Shown here: positions 31,085-34,406 of the stretch, piece after piece
Layout of the letters: the number at the start of each line of letters is the position of its first letter
Position numbering within the stretch: the stretch's first letter is position 1
DNA from: Bacillota bacterium
GTDB lineage: Bacteria; Bacillota; Clostridia; TANB77; CAG-465
DNA: 34,406 nucleotides
Direction: 5' to 3'
Assembly: GCA_023460515.1 (NCBI GenBank)
Contig: JAEWPS010000044.1
Span: forward strand, 1 to 34,406
The notes under the pieces: model-generated
The model's database searches: none
The model's input: only the letters and a program-made list of their open reading frames with translations
Told to the model about the DNA's origin: nothing
Position numbers and translations under genes: made by a program

Positions 31085-32017
31085 ATGGATGATAAGAGCA
31101 AATATGTAAAAAGAGGTATAAAAGATTTTGGTAAAACTGCAATTGGATCAGCTGAAATATTAGCAGGTATGGTTGGAACAGCGGTATTTCCTTTAGTAGG
31201 AATACCTTTAACCATACATGGAGCTCAAAATCTTTTAAAAGGAGTTAGAGGCGAATATATAAAAGGTTCTATGATTAATGTAGTCTCAAACAAATTTTAT
31301 TCTAAAATGTTCTATAAAAAAGAAAATAGAATTATACAAGAATTTCCGTCTATAAGTCATTTTATAGCAGCGACTCTTACTAAAAATAAAATGAATTTTT
31401 TGTTAATGCAAGAATTAAATTTTTTGTTAGGTAGTGATACTTTAGATAAAAATGGTGAAAGAATAACATATACAACACACAGCCAAAGTTTAACTAAACT
31501 TATGCTTTCTAGAATTCAAAAGGCTGGAATGATTCAGAATTTGAAATTTGATGAAACAAAACCAAAAGCATTAGTTATTGAAAAATTAATGCTTGGTAAT
31601 GCTAAAAATGGATTATTTAAAAAAGATAAAATGTTTGAAATGTCTTTTTCTAAAACAGATAAAAAAATAACAGAAGAAGAAATTATGAAATTTTTAAAAA
31701 TTGATACTATAGATAATGAAAAATATATTATCAAGAGAGACAAAGACAATAATATATTGAGTATTAATTATAGAACTTCTACAATTATAAAGGACAAGCT
31801 AAAGAATGTTAAAGATAATATTTTACAAGCAAAAGATGCTCCAAAGATGTTATATCCAGTTAATGAGAAGGAAAAAAATGAAGGAAATCAACAAGAAGCT
31901 GTTAAAAATATAGATAGCTTTTCTAAAAATCTAGGAGAACTCGTTAATAAATCTGGAGAAATAAAAGAGGCGGATAGTGGAAGAACTTCTAAAGAGATAG
32001 AAATGAAGGATAGATAA
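31085..32017 (+). CDS. Hypothetical protein, 310 aa, with glycine-rich hydrophobic segment
   Basis: I do not recognise this protein. After a basic start it has a hydrophobic, Gly-spaced stretch (IGSAEILAGMVGTAVFPLV, about residues 20-38, then GIPLTIHGAQNLLKG), which could be a helical hairpin inserting into or lying on a membrane. A mixed alpha/beta middle region follows (FPSISHFIAATLTKNKMNF, THSQSLTKLMLSRIQKAGM). The last 55 residues are Lys/Glu/Asn-rich and probably disordered. No catalytic motif is visible. Start: ATG 31085 behind AAGAGGT, 17 bases after the ABC-F gene, so it is probably co-transcribed with it and with the flippase gene downstream. Confidence 0.7.
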   Translation: MDDKSKYVKRGIKDFGKTAIGSAEILAGMVGTAVFPLVGIPLTIHGAQNLLKGVRGEYIKGSMINVVSNKFYSKMFYKKENRIIQEFPSISHFIAATLTKNKMNFLLMQELNFLLGSDTLDKNGERITYTTHSQSLTKLMLSRIQKAGMIQNLKFDETKPKALVIEKLMLGNAKNGLFKKDKMFEMSFSKTDKKITEEEIMKFLKIDTIDNEKYIIKRDKDNNILSINYRTSTIIKDKLKNVKDNILQAKDAPKMLYPVNEKEKNEGNQQEAVKNIDSFSKNLGELVNKSGEIKEADSGRTSKEIEMKDR

Positions 32018-32076
32018 GCAATTACTCGGAATAAAAGGGAATGTTAAAAATATACTAAATTAAGGAGTGATATAGA

Positions 32077-33678
32077 TTGGCAGTAAAAAAACAAACATTT
32101 TTAAAAGGTGTACTTGTTATTATGGCAGCACAAATCCTAATTAAGTTATTAGGATTTATATATAGAATTGTTCTTACTAATTTTAAAGAATTTTCAGATT
32201 TAGGCAATAGTTATTACGGATCTGGATTTTCTGTATATGCATTTATTTTGGCTATAGCAACAATGGGTGTACCAAGTACAATATCTAAATTAGTATCCGA
32301 AAAATTAGCTATAGGAGATAAAAGAGGAGCTCATAAAATATTTAAAACAGCAATGGCATTATTTACGTTTATTGGAATAATATTTGCTCTTATGCTTTTT
32401 TTTGGAGCTACATATATATCTAATAATATATTATCTAATCCTGGCGTTAAATTCACATTAATGGCACTTGCACCAGCGGTTATATTTGTATCAATGACAG
32501 CTGTAATTAGAGGATATTTTGTGGGAATGCAAAATATGGCTGAGTATAGTAAAGCACAAATACTTGAACAGCTTGTAAATAGTACATTTTCAATAATATT
32601 TGTTGTAATGCTATTAGGAAGAACACCAGAGATAATGGCAGCTGGATCAACGCTTGCAACAACACTTTCAACAATTGTATCTTTCTTTTATTTAATGAGA
32701 TATTATAATAAAAACAAAAAAGATATTTGGAATGAAATTAAAACTTCAGATAAGTTTACAATAGATTCAAGAAAAAAAATAGTGAAAAAATTAATATCAT
32801 ATGCAATACCAATATCTTTTGGTAGTGTGATGGTCACACTTTCAAGTTTAATAGATACTGTTACCGTTGTAGATGCGCTTCAAAAATTTGGCGATACGTT
32901 ATTAGTATCTAATCAAAAATTTGGAATATTAGTTGGTAAGGTTGAAATTTTAAATGCTTTACCTTTATCAGTAAATGTAGCCTTTGCTGTGGCATTAGTT
33001 CCATTTATATCAGCGGCAATGGCTAAGAATAATAAAGAAGAAGCTGTATCTAAAATTAACTTTTCACTTAAAATATCTGGAATTATAGCACTTCCATCAG
33101 CAGTAGGATTATCGTTACTTGCACAACCTATTTTTAATCTATTGTTTCCTAATGCAAGCGCTGGTGCAGGTTTGTTAAAAATACAAGCTTTTACTGTTAT
33201 ATTTGCTGTAATAGCTCAAACATTGTATGGTGCACTACAGGGAATGGGAAAATTATATATACCAGGTTTATGCCTTGTTTTAGGAGTAGCTGTGAAATAT
33301 ATTCTTAATGTAACATTTATACCAGTTTATGGTGAGATTGTAGCTCCTATATCTTCTGTTATATATCAGTTTGTTGCATGTACTTTTGCATTTATACTGT
33401 TATTTAATTATTTAAAAGTAAAACCAAATTTTTATGATTTGTTTATAAAGACAATATTTGCTACTTTAACAATGGCAGCAGGAATAATTGTTACATTTAA
33501 AATTTTATCTATATTTAATATTACAAACACAGTTGTAACATTGACAACAATTGCCATTGCGATTATAGTTTATTGCCTAGCATTATTAGTGTTTAGGGTG
33601 TTAAAAAAAGAAGAAATACTAGAGTTACCAATGGGTCAGAAAATATATAACTTCTTATCAAAATTCGCTAAAATCTAA
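32077..33678 (+). CDS. MurJ/SpoVB-type polysaccharide or lipid II flippase (MOP superfamily)
   Basis: This is a 533-aa polytopic membrane protein, with about 14 predicted helices, of the SpoVB/YtgP (MurJ) group that moves lipid-linked peptidoglycan precursors across the membrane. The N-terminus FLKGVLVIMAAQILIKLLGFIYRI and the early GVPSTISKLVSEKLA are typical of the family, as is the central PISFGSVMVTLSSLIDTVTV. Whether it serves vegetative wall growth (YtgP/MurJ) or spore cortex (SpoVB) cannot be told from sequence alone, so I give no gene symbol. Start: TTG 32077, six bases after AAGGAGTGA (32062-32070). It seems to be the last gene of the nrnA-truB unit, but I see no clear terminator after it. 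Confidence 0.88.
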   Translation: MAVKKQTFLKGVLVIMAAQILIKLLGFIYRIVLTNFKEFSDLGNSYYGSGFSVYAFILAIATMGVPSTISKLVSEKLAIGDKRGAHKIFKTAMALFTFIGIIFALMLFFGATYISNNILSNPGVKFTLMALAPAVIFVSMTAVIRGYFVGMQNMAEYSKAQILEQLVNSTFSIIFVVMLLGRTPEIMAAGSTLATTLSTIVSFFYLMRYYNKNKKDIWNEIKTSDKFTIDSRKKIVKKLISYAIPISFGSVMVTLSSLIDTVTVVDALQKFGDTLLVSNQKFGILVGKVEILNALPLSVNVAFAVALVPFISAAMAKNNKEEAVSKINFSLKISGIIALPSAVGLSLLAQPIFNLLFPNASAGAGLLKIQAFTVIFAVIAQTLYGALQGMGKLYIPGLCLVLGVAVKYILNVTFIPVYGEIVAPISSVIYQFVACTFAFILLFNYLKVKPNFYDLFIKTIFATLTMAAGIIVTFKILSIFNITNTVVTLTTIAIAIIVYCLALLVFRVLKKEEILELPMGQKIYNFLSKFAKI

Positions 33679-33737
33679 GAAAAACGACTATAAATTGCAA
33701 AAAAAACATATTTTTAATACTTTTTTTTGAAAAAGTG

Positions 33738-33766
33738 TTGACATTCCTTGCTATTTGTAGTATATT
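33738..33766 (+). promoter_or_regulatory. Strong sigma-A promoter of hup
   Basis: A perfect TTGACA (33738-33743), a 17-base spacer and TATATT (33761-33766). A GGGGGG ribosome binding site ends about eight bases before the ATG. This is consistent with high expression. Confidence 0.8.
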
Positions 33767-33800
33767 TCTAGTGTAATCATTTGATAGGGGGGATTTTAAA

Positions 33801-34079
33801 ATGAATAAAGCTGAATTAATATCAAAAATGGCTGAAGAAAGCAAATTAACAAAAAAAGCAGCAGAAGCTGCATTAGAAGCTTTCGTAGCAACTGTAGAAG
33901 GAGCACTTAAAGCAGGTGAAAAAGTTCAACTTGTAGGATTTGGAACTTTCGAAGTTAGACATAGAGCTGCTAGAAAAGGAAGAAACCCACAAACTAAAGC
34001 AGAAATTAAAATAGCTGCTTCTAAAGCACCAGCATTCAAAGCAGGTAAAGCTCTTAAAGATCTAGTAAACAATAAATAA
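33801..34079 (+). CDS. hup: HU-family nucleoid DNA-binding protein
   Basis: HU is an abundant dimeric histone-like protein that bends and compacts DNA. The 92-aa length is typical. Visible features are the helical dimer body (MNKAELISKMAEESKLTKKA), GFGTFEVRHRAARKGRNPQT (the beta-arm, with the conserved R-x-x-R-N-P-Q tip that intercalates into DNA), and the terminal KAGKALKDLVN. It is monocistronic with a strong promoter and terminator. Codons are biased to few choices (GCA/GCT, AAA, GAA), as expected of a highly expressed gene. Confidence 0.97.
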   Translation: MNKAELISKMAEESKLTKKAAEAALEAFVATVEGALKAGEKVQLVGFGTFEVRHRAARKGRNPQTKAEIKIAASKAPAFKAGKALKDLVNNK

Positions 34080-34096
34080 TTTTGTTTATAAAGTAT

Positions 34097-34137
34097 AAAA
34101 AGACTGTAGTAATTATAGAACTACAGTCTTTTTGTTT
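34097..34137 (+). terminator. Intrinsic terminator of hup
   Basis: AAAAAGACTGTAGT (34097-34110) pairs perfectly with ACTACAGTCTTTTT (34120-34133), loop 9 bases, with T-rich sequence following. Confidence 0.92.
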
Positions 34138-34146
34138 TATGTTACA

Positions 34147-34171
34147 ATTATATTACAAAAAGTAATATAAT
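34147..34171. repeat. 10-bp inverted repeat downstream of hup
   Basis: ATTATATTAC (34147-34156) and GTAATATAAT (34162-34171) flank AAAAA. There is no T tract. It lies between the hup terminator and the next promoter; role unknown. Confidence 0.4.
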
Positions 34172-34213
34172 AAATTAAATCGTATATGAAATGTCGAAAT
34201 ATAGAACATTCTG

Positions 34214-34241
34214 TTGACAAAAATACCATATATGGTAAAAT
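34214..34241 (+). promoter_or_regulatory. Promoter of the third prepilin-like gene with internal palindrome
   Basis: TTGACA (34214-34219), a 16-base spacer and TAAAAT (34236-34241). The perfect 14-bp palindrome TACCATATATGGTA (34224-34237) fills the spacer and touches the -10, the position of a repressor operator. Confidence 0.55.
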
Positions 34242-34255
34242 ATATGTAATTATTT

Positions 34256-34293
34256 AAATCTATACGGTATCATAGATATGTATAGATTTTGTT
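34256..34293 (+). promoter_or_regulatory. Leader hairpin, possible attenuator, before the third prepilin-like gene
   Basis: AAATCTATAC (34256-34265) pairs perfectly with GTATAGATTT (34280-34289), followed by TGTTT. It lies in the predicted leader of about 100 bases, so it could end transcription early or protect the RNA. The rest of the gap 34290-34335 shows nothing else. Confidence 0.45.
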
Positions 34294-34348
34294 TATGAGT
34301 ATGAGATTATAATATATTTTTAATTAGTAATAATTGGGGGAATTTAAT

Positions 34349-34406
34349 ATGAAAAAAAGTGGTATATCGCTAATAGTTTTAGTTATAACAATAATAGTTG
34401 TAATTA
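34349..34406 (+). CDS. Prepilin-like protein without Glu5, N-terminal fragment (runs off the window)
   Basis: ATG 34349 follows GGGGGAA (34336-34342). The visible 19 codons encode MKKSG followed by ISLIVLVITIIVVI, a class III prepilin-type leader and start of a hydrophobic helix. Mature position 5 is Val instead of Glu, as the two paralogues at 27824 and 28333 also lack this Glu. The remainder lies beyond the window, so size and domains are unknown. Confidence 0.75.
   Translation, partial: MKKSGISLIVLVITIIVVI

Noticed and set aside
33679..33737. Terminator after the flippase gene
   Set aside because: The region is only A and T tracts without a convincing stem; I cannot support a terminator here.

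Overview
The window is AT-rich chromosomal DNA from a low-GC, spore-forming member of the Bacillota, most probably Clostridia. The evidence is a germination protease (gpr), a GH18 enzyme of the cortex-lytic type, folate/FAD-dependent TrmFO, a YkpA-type ABC-F protein, the rimP-nusA-rnpM-infB-rbfA cluster, and GTG/TTG starts placed behind AGGTGA or GGGGG ribosome binding sites. Nothing seen allows a genus call. I see no rRNA, tRNA, CRISPR array, insertion sequence or prophage.

Layout. Positions 2-2719 hold the C-terminal part of a very large repetitive surface-type protein whose start lies outside the window. An orphan 220-aa gene follows, with an elaborate leader (2787-3550). trmFO-holA (3695-5949) converge on a reverse-strand M14 peptidase (5991-7127) through a perfect shared terminator. 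gpr diverges from the peptidase (7224-8189). Next come a secreted bactofilin-like membrane protein (8347-9492), a Ca2+ P-type ATPase followed by a rhodanese (9667-12784), and an unknown monocistronic gene (13089-13946). pheS-pheT and a GH18 cell-wall/cortex hydrolase form one apparent operon (14188-19253), followed by a metallophosphoesterase (19339-20238). The translation/transcription operon rimP-nusA-rnpM-infB-rbfA spans 20410-25856. A second long transcription unit runs nrnA, truB, two prepilin-like genes, an ABC-F ATPase, an unknown gene and a MurJ/SpoVB-type flippase (25970-33678). The window closes with the nucleoid protein HU and the first codons of a third prepilin-like gene (34349 onward).

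How the genes fit together. Most of the window is core information processing: tRNA modification and charging, translation initiation, ribosome maturation, pseudouridylation, nanoRNA turnover, clamp loading and nucleoid structure. It is mixed with envelope and spore functions: lipid II flipping, GH18, M14, GPR. The accessory theme is a family of prepilin-like proteins that lack the usual Glu at mature position 5. One of them carries an Ig-like C-terminal region, and the giant repeat protein at the left edge may be a large relative, although its N-terminus is not visible. The other unusual item is an Asn/Tyr/Arg-rich 69-bp tandem repeat inside infB, which gives initiation factor 2 a prion-like disordered segment. 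Three well-formed genes (2888, 13089, 31085) have no function I can recognise.
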